Below, piece after piece: positions 54,317 to 63,759 of a DNA stretch of 64,000 nucleotides. The stretch spans positions 62,001 to 126,000 of the forward strand of contig CAKQEA010000004.1 in assembly GCA_934229785.1 (NCBI GenBank). Direction: 5' to 3'. Numbering within the stretch: position 1 is the stretch's first letter; each line of letters starts with the position of its first letter. Position numbers and translations under genes: made by a program. The notes under the pieces are model-generated. The model saw only the letters and a list, made by a program, of their open reading frames with translations, was not told the DNA's origin and did not search any database. This stretch comes from an uncultured Anaeroplasmataceae bacterium (GTDB taxonomy: Bacteria > Bacillota_I > Bacilli_A > Acholeplasmatales > Anaeroplasmataceae).

Positions 54317-55585
54317 TTACTTGACATCTTCCGCATCAACATTAATTGAATGTTCAATTTTTTCCCATTTGTTTTTTACAAAAGGAGCACGAACTGCAGC
54401 ATTAATGTAGGTAAACATAAATACAGGATGAAATAATGTAACTAAAAATCTATTCCAAGGAGTTATCTTAATATATTTCCTATCGATAAAGAATAAATAT
54501 TGAGTAAATAAAATAAATGCCAAATACATAGCTCCAAGCAAGCACAAAACTCTTATTAAATATTGCATATGATAGCCATCATGCACAAGATAGCTATAGC
54601 TCATAACAACTATACAGCAAATTAAATATGCAATAGTTATAAGTGCAATGGCAATCATTGGAATACCACCAATAAATTGATATAAGAAATTTAAATTGTT
54701 CTTATTTTTCTTAAGAGCTTTCTTTTTTTCTTTTTTATACTTCTTTCTTACAGAAAAATAGCCTCTAATCCATCTACTTCTTTGGACAATAGATTGTCTA
54801 AGCTTTAGTGGTTGTTCATCATAAAATATTGCATCCTCAATATAAGCTGTCTTTAAATCATGAACAAGTGCATAATTAGTTAGCTCATAATCCTCAGTCA
54901 AAGTGTGAAAAGGCCAACCTGAAGCCTCACGTAAAACATCACTTGTTAAATAATAGCCCGTACCAGTTATAGTAACCTTCATACCATAATTTGTTTTAGG
55001 CTTATTTTGAATACTATTAATAATAGTAAAAGTAAGACCTGCTGCACCACATACAACTGAGGCATTCCAATCCTTATTTTCTCTCTTTCCACATGCAATA
55101 TCATAGCCATGATTATATGCATCATTCATTCTTGATAAAAAATTTGGAGAAATCAAATTATCAGCATCGATAATTAAAAACGCATCATAGTTATCATCAA
55201 ATTCATATATATAATGAATACATTCATCTAAGGCATAACCCTTACCAACATTATTTAAATTAACTCTATAAAAAATTTTTGTATTTGGATATTTCTTAGC
55301 AATTTCAACAGTTGGATCATCTTCACTTTCAACAATTAGATAAATAGTAAATAAATCTAATGGATAGTTATTTTGCATAATACTCTTTAAATTATTTTCA
55401 ATAACCTTAGATTCATCTCTTGCAGGAATAATAATCGCAAACTTAGTTGTAATATTAGTTTTAGTAATAGTTGTTTTCTTCATTATGCCAATAAAATATC
55501 TAATCATACCAGCAAGTAAAAACAAGAAGAAAACTCCTAAGCATATTAAATATACAAATTCAAATATATCAAAAAAATCATACAT
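54317..55585 (-). CDS. family 2 glycosyltransferase, processive type
   Basis: 422 residues from the ATG at 55583-55585, with GAGG 9 bases upstream. One N-terminal helix, then a GT2 domain: IIPARDESKVI, LIIDADN (the DxD), LTEDYELTN (TED, catalytic base) and QRSRWIRGYF (QxxRW). Three C-terminal helices follow. The motifs are those of processive synthases such as those for hyaluronan or other surface polysaccharides; the sugar is unknown. Confidence 0.9.
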   Translation of the reverse strand: MYDFFDIFEFVYLICLGVFFLFLLAGMIRYFIGIMKKTTITKTNITTKFAIIIPARDESKVIENNLKSIMQNNYPLDLFTIYLIVESEDDPTVEIAKKYPNTKIFYRVNLNNVGKGYALDECIHYIYEFDDNYDAFLIIDADNLISPNFLSRMNDAYNHGYDIACGKRENKDWNASVVCGAAGLTFTIINSIQNKPKTNYGMKVTITGTGYYLTSDVLREASGWPFHTLTEDYELTNYALVHDLKTAYIEDAIFYDEQPLKLRQSIVQRSRWIRGYFSVRKKYKKEKKKALKKNKNNLNFLYQFIGGIPMIAIALITIAYLICCIVVMSYSYLVHDGYHMQYLIRVLCLLGAMYLAFILFTQYLFFIDRKYIKITPWNRFLVTLFHPVFMFTYINAAVRAPFVKNKWEKIEHSINVDAEDVK

Positions 55586-55727
55586 AGAACTAAACCTCAT
55601 TTTCCCTTCATTAAGAAAATTATATCCTAATCTAGAAAATAAAGCAAATAATATAGCATTTTTATGCTTTAAGTTCTCATTAACCTAAATTATTATTTTG
55701 AAAAAACAAATTATTAAAAATTTTAAT

Positions 55728-56213
55728 CTACATGCAAATTTCTCTAATTGCTTTTCTCATTTGTAAATCAGATTTAACTACATAATTAGATTCATTAGAT
55801 TCAATATTACTGATATATTCAATTTTATTTTTCTTTGATACATCAGCAATAATAGCCTCATAATCCTCATTATAATATTCCTTAGGCAATCCAACTAATA
55901 AAGGTCTAATATTTTCTTTTCTTAAAATAGAAATAATACTCAATAAATTATTTTTAAATTGTTCTAATGAATTTGTTAAAATATCAGCCTCACCTAAAGC
56001 TAAAAAGCATAAATCGTATCTTCTACTATTTGCGAAGCACTTAACAAATTTCAAAGCCTTTTCACTTGTTAAGTTACCTTTAGATAAATTATCAATATTA
56101 TAATTATCATTAAGCTTCTTCATTAGCTTTTTGCTATTAATAACATACTCATTATTAACAAGCTTTACATCTTCAAATATAGTACAACCTAAAATAAGCA
56201 CATTTTTTTTCAT
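55728..56213 (-). CDS. SGNH-hydrolase-like protein, probably degenerate
   Basis: 161 residues. Rossmann-like pattern: NVLILGCTIF at the start, YDLCFLALGEADIL in the middle and RPLLVGLPKEYY later. The placement recalls SGNH hydrolases, but the catalytic GDS block is GCT and the Asn-Asp pair reads EAD. No signal peptide. Function uncertain. Confidence 0.5.
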   Translation of the reverse strand: MKKNVLILGCTIFEDVKLVNNEYVINSKKLMKKLNDNYNIDNLSKGNLTSEKALKFVKCFANSRRYDLCFLALGEADILTNSLEQFKNNLLSIISILRKENIRPLLVGLPKEYYNEDYEAIIADVSKKNKIEYISNIESNESNYVVKSDLQMRKAIREICM

Positions 56214-56361
56214 ATTCTAGTTCCTCGATTTCTTATATTTACCTCATCTAGTTTACAATACTAGTTTATATCAACATATTGTTTTTGTCAATGGTTTTTC
56301 ATAAAATTTATTGTATTATTTTTAAACGTATGTTAAAATATAGTCAGTGAGGTATGAAAAT

Positions 56362-56970
56362 ATGGATAATTTAAAAAAAATGCTAGAAAACTGGCTTAAT
56401 GAATTAAATCATTTTAGTTATAAGAATTATGAAGAGCTTCCTGATATAGAACTATATATGGATCAGGTAGTAACATTTTTAGAAAAACAGCTTAAAATTT
56501 TTCAAACAAGCTCTTTAGATAAGCAAATTACTTCTTCAATGATAAATAATTATGTAAAAGGTGAAGTAATTCCAGCACCTATTTCAAAAAAATATAATCG
56601 TGAGCATCTTGCATCTATTGAAGAGGTTGTATCATTAAAGCAGGTTTTAACTATTGCCGAGGTTAAACAAATACTAGATGAGCATTTTAAAGATAGCGAA
56701 TCAAAGGGTGAAGCATTTAATCAATTCAATAAGGCAAACAATGAAAAACTTGATCAAACAATAAATGAAGCCTTTAAAGGATTAAATGATATTGATGATA
56801 ATGATACAAATGCCTTAGTTAATCTAGCCCTTGATTTTGCTTTAAGCGCTAATGCTTATATCACAATAGCTAAAAGAATCCTTTTCTTAACAAGAATTTA
56901 TAATGAAAATTTAAAGCTTCAATCAGAAAAAGAAAGTAAAGAAAAAGATAAAGACAAAGAAAATAAATAA
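56362..56970 (+). CDS. DUF1836 domain protein
   Basis: 202 residues from the ATG at 56362 with GTGAGG about 9 bases upstream (a GTG at 56347 is an alternative). The pattern LPDIELYMDQVVTFLEKQL, SSMINNYVKGEVIPAP and LASIEEVVSLKQVLTIAEVK is that of DUF1836. It contains a helix-turn-helix-like N-terminal half and may be regulatory. The C terminus is very charged (KESKEKDKDKENK). Confidence 0.85.
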   Translation: MDNLKKMLENWLNELNHFSYKNYEELPDIELYMDQVVTFLEKQLKIFQTSSLDKQITSSMINNYVKGEVIPAPISKKYNREHLASIEEVVSLKQVLTIAEVKQILDEHFKDSESKGEAFNQFNKANNEKLDQTINEAFKGLNDIDDNDTNALVNLALDFALSANAYITIAKRILFLTRIYNENLKLQSEKESKEKDKDKENK

Positions 56971-56974
56971 TATT

Positions 56975-57034
56975 AAAGGTACAAAATTATTAATTTAAAG
57001 TATTAACTTCCTTAATAATTATTGTACCTTTTTT
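56975..57034 (+). terminator. intrinsic terminator of the DUF1836 gene
   Basis: AAAGGTACAA pairs with TTGTACCTTT (with more A-T pairs inside), then a T run on the plus strand. Confidence 0.75.
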
Positions 57035-57097
57035 ATTTAAAATACTAATAATAGTCTCTTTCACTAGTATAATAGTTTTAACTTAATTAATAAATTA

Positions 57098-57129
57098 TGG
57101 CTCTTAATCAAGAATATGAAAAAGAGCCA
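57098..57129 (-). terminator. hairpin after the SpoIIIAH-like gene
   Basis: An 8-base stem TGGCTCTT/AAGAGCCA just past the stop at 57139; the following T tract is weak (TAATTTATTAATT). Confidence 0.55.
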
Positions 57130-57138
57130 TTTAATCAT

Positions 57139-57636
57139 TTATTCACTTTCAGATGTAGTTTGAACTTTAACGACAACATTTGCTCCAAAGCTTTCCTTTG
57201 CCATTTTAGCCATTGAGATAAACTCAAGTTTTGAAACTTCTTTTGCTTCATTTTTATACAAGTCAACTACTAAATAATCTTCCCCCATTAAAACTAAAAC
57301 ATCATCATATTCATAAGTCTTTATAATCTGTTTTTCTAATGAAACCTCTTTAGCCTTTAATTGTCTTAATGATTCAATTAAATTAGATGTTTCAACAATT
57401 TCATCAGCACTTAAGCCACCACTTGCTATTTTTTCCTCAAGTTCGGCTATTTTACTACCAGTTTCATTAATACTTTGAAGTCTTGCCTCTGTAAAGTCTG
57501 GATTTAAGGTTGAAACAACTGCATTATTTGAGCCTGCATTCTCATCCTTAGGTGTTGTTGCTTCCTTAATATAAAATATCGATAGCATAACAACAACAGC
57601 CAACAACAAAATAGGTAATTTAAGTTTCTTCTTCAT
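57139..57636 (-). CDS. SpoIIIAH-like protein
   Basis: 165 residues from the ATG at 57634-57636 with GGAGA 9 bases upstream. One N-terminal helix (KLPILLLAVVVMLSIFYIK), a coiled stretch, then the SpoIIIAH/YscJ-like domain (ETGSKIAELEEKIA ... KIIKTYEYDDVLVLMGED ... SFGANVVVKVQ, read as separate blocks). SpoIIIAH is part of the mother-cell/forespore channel during sporulation, but none of the other spoIIIA genes is near. The protein may serve another role here. Confidence 0.72.
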   Translation of the reverse strand: MKKKLKLPILLLAVVVMLSIFYIKEATTPKDENAGSNNAVVSTLNPDFTEARLQSINETGSKIAELEEKIASGGLSADEIVETSNLIESLRQLKAKEVSLEKQIIKTYEYDDVLVLMGEDYLVVDLYKNEAKEVSKLEFISMAKMAKESFGANVVVKVQTTSESE

Positions 57637-57719
57637 TTTTATCTTCTCCAATTCTAATAAAGTATATGAGAAGATATAAATAATTATAACAATTCAATTT
57701 AAAATTAATTTATTGATAT

Positions 57720-60700
57720 TTAACTAACCTTTTCAACTAAATTCTTCATTCTAATTGCTTTTTTATAATATTTACCATAAATATAATCAAATTGATAGTT
57801 ATTCGCCTTATCTAAATCATTCTTATCATCAATATTATTAAAAATGCATGAAACATTATGACTATTTGCTATATTTTTAATTTCATCAATTTTATCTAAA
57901 TCTATTTTATGATAATCAATTAATAAATAATCGCATTTTTCATTAATTACATCAATTAAAGAGGTTGAGGCAATTTTATACCCTTCTTTTCTTATTGATA
58001 TAACCTGTTGCATTGCTGCATCTGCAACAATAAAACAAATATATTCATTTGACATTTTATAAAAGCTTCTTTGAGTTTCTAAAAACGAATTAAAGCTTTC
58101 TAAAATTGTGGCTTTATCAACACTAATAAATGCCAAAATATAGCCCCTAGTTGTATCATGTAGCATTTTCATTTCCTTAAATGTATTTGAAATAACATAC
58201 TTATCTATCATTGTACTTAAGCTACGTCTTTTAATAACGTAATTCATATATTCTTCTTCTATTTCATAATTATCCAAATTTATTGAAATATAATAGCCTA
58301 ACACCTTAGCTTCCTTTAAGTTAACAATTTGCTTATAAACTAAAGAAACCTTACCATGGTCTATACTTTCTGAAATATGAGTAACTAAATGATTTTCATT
58401 AAATCTCTTCTTATAATTTTCTATACTAAAAAAACTAATCAAGGTATTTTTAGGATTTAAAGCCTTAGAATCCTCTAGTGCATCCATTGCATAATTAAGC
58501 ATATCAGCCGATGAGTTCAAATTCGAATGACTTTGTAATAAAAATACTCCACCATAAAACTCAAGTTTAACTCTAAAATTAAGTTCAAAAAGCTTTTTAG
58601 TAGTAAATTCTAGGGCTTTTTTTAATTTATTTAAGACAACTCTTTTATCATTTATTTGATCAAACAAAACAACATATCTATCATTATTTAAATGATATAA
58701 ACTAACATTAAAATCATTTTCAAAGGCAATTGTTAGATTTTGTCCAACAGTATAAATTACCTGTGACGCAAAATTATAGCCATATAAATCCTGATAAATA
58801 CTAAAATCAATTATATCAACTACAGCAAGTGACATTTTTTTAAAGCTAAGCTTATTCTCTAAATCAATCATAAGTTTAACCTCTGTATTCATCTTAGAGA
58901 TAGGATTTTTATAGGCTAAATCAACTAAAGCTTTTTTATTATTTTGTATTTCTGTAATATCATCTATTAAAGATAATAAGTAAATAACTCCATTTTGAAC
59001 CATTGGATAAAATCTTTCCTTAATATTTATCCATTTATCATCCTTTTTAAATTCATATTCTATTTCTTGATTTGAAGATAAAAGGGTATATAGTTCCTCA
59101 TGTAATCTTTTATACTCAATTAAATCAGCTGTTTTTATTTTTGAATAAAAATCATTCAATAATACATTTTCTTCAACACCAAGCATTTTTGAGGCAGCAA
59201 GTGAAAAATGAATAAATCCATCAACCTCTTCTTTAACACCAGATGACATATTTTCGCTTATAAAATATAGCTTTTTATTTTCAAATTCAATTTGATCTCT
59301 TTTTAAATAATTCAAAAGCCTTGCGTTAATCATTTTAGTAATTAGCTTTAAAGCTTCATAGGATAATTCTTTATCAATAAATGGTTCATTTGAAAAATAA
59401 GCAACAGAACCTACAGCTGATAAATCATCATAGATTGGCATCGCAAATCCATAAGGTATTTCATCATATAGCTTTTTAGTAATAATACTTTTAGAATAAG
59501 TAGGATTATCTGGATCTATAAACATTTCACTATCAAATGACATTGCCGCAAATGATAATGTATTATCTAAATCCTCATAGCTAAGCTTTTTATCATAAGC
59601 CCTTTCCTTTTTGTACTGAATACCTAAATATTCTCTTTTATAAAATAAAATATAAATCTCTTCAATTGGATAAAGCTCACAAACTTTAATTCCTACTTGT
59701 CTAAATATCTCTCTAAATTTTAAGTTAGTATCTAAGGAATTAACTGTATCAAAAACATCACATAAATCCTGATATGATTTAGAAACAATAACGTTTTTAA
59801 TTTCCTTTACATCACTTTTAATTTCCTGATTATTTATTTTTACATCATCTATTTTTTCTTCAAAAAGCTTAACAGGTGTTATTTCCTCAAAAGTTTCTTC
59901 CTTTGGTATAACAGGAATAACAATGTCCTCTTCTCTTTTTTTTCTTTTATTTATTTTCTTTTCTTCTTGCTTCAAAGCTTGCAATGACATTATTTTTTCT
60001 TGATATTCCTTAATTGAAATTAAAGAATTCTTTTTAGTATATAAATCTAAAGCTGCCTTGCAAAAGCCAATTGCTATATTTGAATCACAATTATCAATAT
60101 TTTCTGAATAATCACTTTCAACAATACTAGCACGTTTAAAGTCATTTGTTTTTAAATATGAATTAATAACAATAGTAGCACAAGCCATCTTATGATTTAT
60201 ATCTATATTATCATCATGCAAATAAGCACCACCTGAAATAATTGCTTGAATATAATTTCCAAGCTCATAGTAAATACTAATTCTATTTAATTCCAAAACC
60301 GCAAGAGCACTTAATGCAAGATTAGATTGATAATAAGAAATTAAATCTGGTGCTAAATCTAAATAATTTGAATATTGATGAGTTTCATAATAAATTTTTA
60401 TAAGCTGTTCCTTAGCAAATATTTGTTCCTCCTTAGAAATATCATCATCAAGATATTTTAACAATTCATTTTGAGCTTCAGAAAGCTGATTTGAGGCTAA
60501 ATAATATTTAATATTATCTTTAACATATAGCATATTTTTTGATATTGGCAGATAATTTTTCTTAACCTCTATATATTTTGTAACCTGATCAAATCTTTTT
60601 AAATCTAGGCAAATATCTATTATTCCATCACATATGGCAATAATTCCATTTGAATCAATTTCTTTAAAAAGGGGAACCATTGTAAATAAAAGCTTCAATG

Positions 60701-60857
60701 CTTCATTATTTTTACCAATCGCATGTAAAATGATTGCTTTGTAAGCATAGGCTTTCATGTAATCATTTGATAGCTTTTCTTGAGATACTAAAAAAAGATC
60801 AATTTTTTTAATTGAAGACTGAACCTTATCAAGTTGTAGCACCTCACTTAATAACAT
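57720..60857 (-). CDS. TPR-GAF-PAS protein with degenerate GGDEF and EAL domains
   Basis: 1045 residues. Residues about 1-290 are TPR-like helical repeats, about 310-370 are charged linker, about 375-540 GAF-like, and about 550-660 PAS-like (WINIKERFYPMVQNGVIYLL). A GGDEF-fold region (about 680-840) has NNDRYVVLF where GGDEF should be. An EAL-fold region (about 850-1045) has YKQIVNLKEAKVLGYYISI where YQPI...EAL should be, and ends in YGKYYKKAI. Both active sites are missing, so it should not make or cut c-di-GMP. It might bind nucleotides or act as a scaffold. No signal peptide. Preceded by the phosphodiesterase gene by 5 bases. Confidence 0.75.
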   Translation of the reverse strand: MLLSEVLQLDKVQSSIKKIDLFLVSQEKLSNDYMKAYAYKAIILHAIGKNNEALKLLFTMVPLFKEIDSNGIIAICDGIIDICLDLKRFDQVTKYIEVKKNYLPISKNMLYVKDNIKYYLASNQLSEAQNELLKYLDDDISKEEQIFAKEQLIKIYYETHQYSNYLDLAPDLISYYQSNLALSALAVLELNRISIYYELGNYIQAIISGGAYLHDDNIDINHKMACATIVINSYLKTNDFKRASIVESDYSENIDNCDSNIAIGFCKAALDLYTKKNSLISIKEYQEKIMSLQALKQEEKKINKRKKREEDIVIPVIPKEETFEEITPVKLFEEKIDDVKINNQEIKSDVKEIKNVIVSKSYQDLCDVFDTVNSLDTNLKFREIFRQVGIKVCELYPIEEIYILFYKREYLGIQYKKERAYDKKLSYEDLDNTLSFAAMSFDSEMFIDPDNPTYSKSIITKKLYDEIPYGFAMPIYDDLSAVGSVAYFSNEPFIDKELSYEALKLITKMINARLLNYLKRDQIEFENKKLYFISENMSSGVKEEVDGFIHFSLAASKMLGVEENVLLNDFYSKIKTADLIEYKRLHEELYTLLSSNQEIEYEFKKDDKWINIKERFYPMVQNGVIYLLSLIDDITEIQNNKKALVDLAYKNPISKMNTEVKLMIDLENKLSFKKMSLAVVDIIDFSIYQDLYGYNFASQVIYTVGQNLTIAFENDFNVSLYHLNNDRYVVLFDQINDKRVVLNKLKKALEFTTKKLFELNFRVKLEFYGGVFLLQSHSNLNSSADMLNYAMDALEDSKALNPKNTLISFFSIENYKKRFNENHLVTHISESIDHGKVSLVYKQIVNLKEAKVLGYYISINLDNYEIEEEYMNYVIKRRSLSTMIDKYVISNTFKEMKMLHDTTRGYILAFISVDKATILESFNSFLETQRSFYKMSNEYICFIVADAAMQQVISIRKEGYKIASTSLIDVINEKCDYLLIDYHKIDLDKIDEIKNIANSHNVSCIFNNIDDKNDLDKANNYQFDYIYGKYYKKAIRMKNLVEKVS

Positions 60858-60862
60858 TTAAA

Positions 60863-61297
60863 TCACCACTTAACTCTTACTCTCTTATAACAAAAATCAT
60901 TATTATATAATTCAACAAAATCATCGTTAATTACTGCATAGAAGCCATCCTTATAGGCTCCCGGATTTAAAAAAATAATATTATTTTCCTCAAAAACACA
61001 TTGATTATGAGTATGTCCAAAGATACATAGTCTAACATTTAATTCCATTGCCCTATATACTAGCCTATCAAATGTGTATTTTACATTATACAAATCACCA
61101 TGGGTAACAAAGATAAAGATATCATTAAATGAAAAATACAATTCCTTTTCACCTGTTATATCACAATTACCTCTAACGTATTTAACATTTTCATCTTTAA
61201 AATTGCCTCTATCACCTGCATGAATAACCAAATCATATTGATGAAAATCCAAATCAATTGCTTTATTATGGTTATCACTTAAAACTAAAATCCTCAT
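60863..61297 (-). CDS. YfcE/MJ0936-family metallophosphoesterase
   Basis: 144 residues. Calcineurin-like motif order: LSDNHNK (Asp, Asn-His), VIHAGDRGN, VRGNCD, FVTHGD and FGHTHNQ, binding two metal ions. Family members hydrolyse phosphodiesters, with an unsettled natural substrate. AAGGAGA lies 7 bases before the ATG. Overlaps the end of rdgB by 23 bases, so the two are coupled. Confidence 0.9.
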   Translation of the reverse strand: MRILVLSDNHNKAIDLDFHQYDLVIHAGDRGNFKDENVKYVRGNCDITGEKELYFSFNDIFIFVTHGDLYNVKYTFDRLVYRAMELNVRLCIFGHTHNQCVFEENNIIFLNPGAYKDGFYAVINDDFVELYNNDFCYKRVRVKW

Positions 61298-61859
61298 TAC
61301 AAATCTCCTTAATTTTTCTTAAGGCTCTTGCTCGATGTGAAATAGTATTTTTTTGTTCAAGTGAAACCTCAGCAAATGTCTTTTTAAATTCATCTACATA
61401 AAAGTAAGGATCATACCCAAAGCCTTCACTACCACGTCTTTCATCTATGATTCTTCCTTCAACCGTACCACGCACAATTCTATAATCTAAATTGGGCTGG
61501 CACACACAAATTGCACAAACATACCTTGCTTTTCTATTTTTTACTCCCTCTAAATTCTTTAAAAGTAGCTTATTATTATCTTCATCATTATGCCCACCTG
61601 CATATCTAGCTGAATAAATGCCTGGTGCACCATTTAAGGCATCAACCTCTAAGCCTGAATCATCACTAATCGCAATAACGCCAAGCTCTTTTGCAATTTG
61701 ACGAGCTTTAATTAAAGCATTCTCCTCAAATGTTTTACCATCTTCTATTATCTCTTTAGTATAGTTGATATCACTAAGTGATAAGAATTCAATATTCTTA
61801 AACAAACTCTTAAATTCTCTTACCTTATTTTTATTATTTGTTGCTATAACTATCTTCAT
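61275..61859 (-). CDS. rdgB: XTP/dITP pyrophosphatase (RdgB/HAM1)
   Basis: 194 residues from the ATG at 61857-61859 with AGAGGTA just upstream; an ATG at 61901 has no RBS. Removes non-canonical purine nucleotides (dITP, XTP). Seen: IATNNKNKVREFKSLF, EDGKTFEENALIKAR, ISDDSGLEVDALNGAPGIYS, and FGYDPYF near the C terminus, all HAM1 signatures. In an operon with the phosphodiesterase and the TPR-GAF-PAS gene. Confidence 0.95.
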   Translation of the reverse strand: MKIVIATNNKNKVREFKSLFKNIEFLSLSDINYTKEIIEDGKTFEENALIKARQIAKELGVIAISDDSGLEVDALNGAPGIYSARYAGGHNDEDNNKLLLKNLEGVKNRKARYVCAICVCQPNLDYRIVRGTVEGRIIDERRGSEGFGYDPYFYVDEFKKTFAEVSLEQKNTISHRARALRKIKEICNEDFSFK

Positions 61860-61948
61860 ATTTCTACCTCTATAAACAATTATATCATAGAATACAGTCA
61901 AATTTTAAACTTAATTTTAATCAATATTTGTCACTTTTTGAAAAAAAA

Positions 61949-62329
61949 CTATAAATTAATAATTTTAACATCATCATAACCTAACATTTTATTTTGTTTA
62001 AGAAGCAAATCATAAAAAATTGAATAATTATTTGGTAATCCCTCAACCTTATAAACAACAATATTTTTATTATAACTACATTCTATTAGACTTAAATTAG
62101 AACTAATTTCTGATGAATAACCAATAGGCAAATAATTTTGATAAATTGTATAAAGATTAAAAACATCCATTGGGCTTTTTATTTCATAATCGATAAGTAC
62201 CTCCTCAATACTACCACTTTGAATACAATATGCATAAGCAACACCAACTTCCATAGAAATATAGTCAACCTTCATCCTACTACAGGATGTTAATAATAAA
62301 GCATAAATAATAAAAAAAAATTTTTTCAA
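61949..62329 (-). CDS. small lipoprotein, unknown
   Basis: 126 residues. Starts with TTG (62327-62329) after GGTGAT. Lipobox LTSC, Cys16. The mature part (VDYISMEVGVAYAYCIQSGS) has no known domain. Divergent from coaD. Confidence 0.7.
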   Translation of the reverse strand: MKKFFFIIYALLLTSCSRMKVDYISMEVGVAYAYCIQSGSIEEVLIDYEIKSPMDVFNLYTIYQNYLPIGYSSEISSNLSLIECSYNKNIVVYKVEGLPNNYSIFYDLLLKQNKMLGYDDVKIINL

Positions 62330-62396
62330 AATATCACCATAAAATTATATGATGACTTAACAAACAAAATGTTATATAATAAGCTGAGGCGATAAA

Positions 62397-62879
62397 ATGA
62401 AACGTGCAGTATATCCTGGATCATTTGATCCATTATCAAATGGGCATTTAGATATTATAAAAAGAGCTTCAAAGCTATTTGATGAGGTTCATGTTCTTAT
62501 ATCATATAATATGTTTAAAAAAGCAAGCTTTTCAGTTGAAGAAAGAATTCAAATGATTAAGGATTCAACAAAGGGAATAAATAATTTAGTAATTACATCC
62601 TATGACGGACTCGTAGTGCAATATTGTAAAGATAACCAAATTGGTGTAATTATTCGTGGAATGAGGAATTATTCAGATTATGAGGCTGAATTTTCATTAT
62701 TTCAATATAATAGAGATATCCTGCCTGGAATTGAAACAATACTGCTTATGCCAACAACAAAAAACCAAATGGTTTCATCATCTGCAATTAAAGAGCTTGT
62801 AACATTTGGCGTTAATATTGATAAATATGTTCCAAAGCAAATTGTCGATCGCGTTGTTGAAAAACTAAAAAGAAAATAA
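62397..62879 (+). CDS. coaD: phosphopantetheine adenylyltransferase
   Basis: 160 residues. Makes dephospho-CoA from 4'-phosphopantetheine and ATP, the fourth step of CoA synthesis. Seen: YPGSFDPLSNGHLDII (nucleotidyltransferase (T/S)-x-GH motif), IIRGMRNYSDYEAEF, and the C-terminal SSSAIKELVTFG. RBS GAGGCGAT before the ATG. Intact, with a terminator. Confidence 0.96.
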   Translation: MKRAVYPGSFDPLSNGHLDIIKRASKLFDEVHVLISYNMFKKASFSVEERIQMIKDSTKGINNLVITSYDGLVVQYCKDNQIGVIIRGMRNYSDYEAEFSLFQYNRDILPGIETILLMPTTKNQMVSSSAIKELVTFGVNIDKYVPKQIVDRVVEKLKRK

Positions 62880-62893
62880 ATTTATTTATAATT

Positions 62894-62930
62894 AATTACT
62901 TGGTTTTTATAGACCAAGTAATTTTATTTA
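62894..62930 (+). terminator. intrinsic terminator of coaD
   Basis: An 11-base stem AATTACTTGGT/ACCAAGTAATT followed by TTTATTTA. Confidence 0.8.
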
Positions 62931-63045
62931 TTCTTTAAGATTTAAAAATATAGTTATTAATTTCATCAAAATTGTTTAAAAATAATTGTATTTTTAATTA
63001 AATCGTTTATATTTTTTCATTTTTCTACTATATTACACATTTTTT

Positions 63046-63075
63046 TGTGTAAAATTTTCAATAATATGGTATAAT
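63046..63075 (+). promoter_or_regulatory. promoter of pduL
   Basis: Extended -10 TGGTATAAT (TATAAT 63070-63075); a weak -35 TTGTGT lies 18 bases upstream. Confidence 0.6.
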
Positions 63076-63114
63076 CAAATGGCAATAAATTTATTTAAAA
63101 AGGGGATATTTAAG

Positions 63115-63687
63115 ATGAGTGAATTTATTATTGAAACAAGTGCTAGACATGTACATGTTACACAAGAAGTTTTAGAAAAGCTTTTTGGTGAGGGTGCACA
63201 ATTAACTGTTAAGAAGGAATTAAGCCAACCTGGTCAATTTGCTTCTAATCAAAAGGTACAAGTAGTTGGACCTAAGGGAACATTGAACTGCTCAATTTTA
63301 GGACCATGCCGTAATGTAAACCAAGTTGAAGTATCTTTTACAGATGCAAGAGCTTTAGGTGTTACTGCTCCTGTTAGAGAATCAGGCGATGTTAAGGGTT
63401 CTGCTCCTTGCAAGCTTGTTGGACCTGCTGGTGAGGTTGAACTTTCTGAAGGTGTTATCGTTGCAAAGCGTCATATTCATATGACTCCTAGTGACGCTGA
63501 AGCATTTGGAGTAAAGAATGGTGATATCGTAAGTGTAAAGGTATTAAATGAAACAGGAAGAAAAATTGTTTTAGAAGATACAGTTATTCGTGTTTCTGAA
63601 AAATACGCTTTAGCTATGCATATTGATACTGACGAAGCAAATGCTGGTGCATTATTCGGTGTTATCAAAGGTACTATTGTAAAGTAA
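63115..63687 (+). CDS. pduL: phosphate propanoyltransferase (PduL-type phosphotransacylase)
   Basis: 190 residues from the ATG at 63115, with AAGGGG upstream; an in-frame ATG at 63079 overlaps the promoter and is unlikely. Converts acyl-CoA and phosphate to acyl-phosphate and CoA; in bacteria without Pta it does the acetate route. Two half-barrels each carry the metal-binding His motif: ARHVHVT and KRHIHMT. There is no microcompartment encapsulation peptide or shell gene, so it likely acts as a housekeeping enzyme. Confidence 0.92.
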   Translation: MSEFIIETSARHVHVTQEVLEKLFGEGAQLTVKKELSQPGQFASNQKVQVVGPKGTLNCSILGPCRNVNQVEVSFTDARALGVTAPVRESGDVKGSAPCKLVGPAGEVELSEGVIVAKRHIHMTPSDAEAFGVKNGDIVSVKVLNETGRKIVLEDTVIRVSEKYALAMHIDTDEANAGALFGVIKGTIVK

Positions 63688-63703
63688 TTTCATTTTAAAT
63701 TGA

Positions 63704-63740
63704 GGACTCATCAATATGAGTCCTTTTTTCTTTTTAGCAT
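63704..63740 (+). terminator. intrinsic terminator of pduL
   Basis: An 8-base perfect stem GGACTCAT/ATGAGTCC with a CAAT loop, then a T run. Confidence 0.85.
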
Positions 63741-63759
63741 ATAATAAACTGGTGATAAA

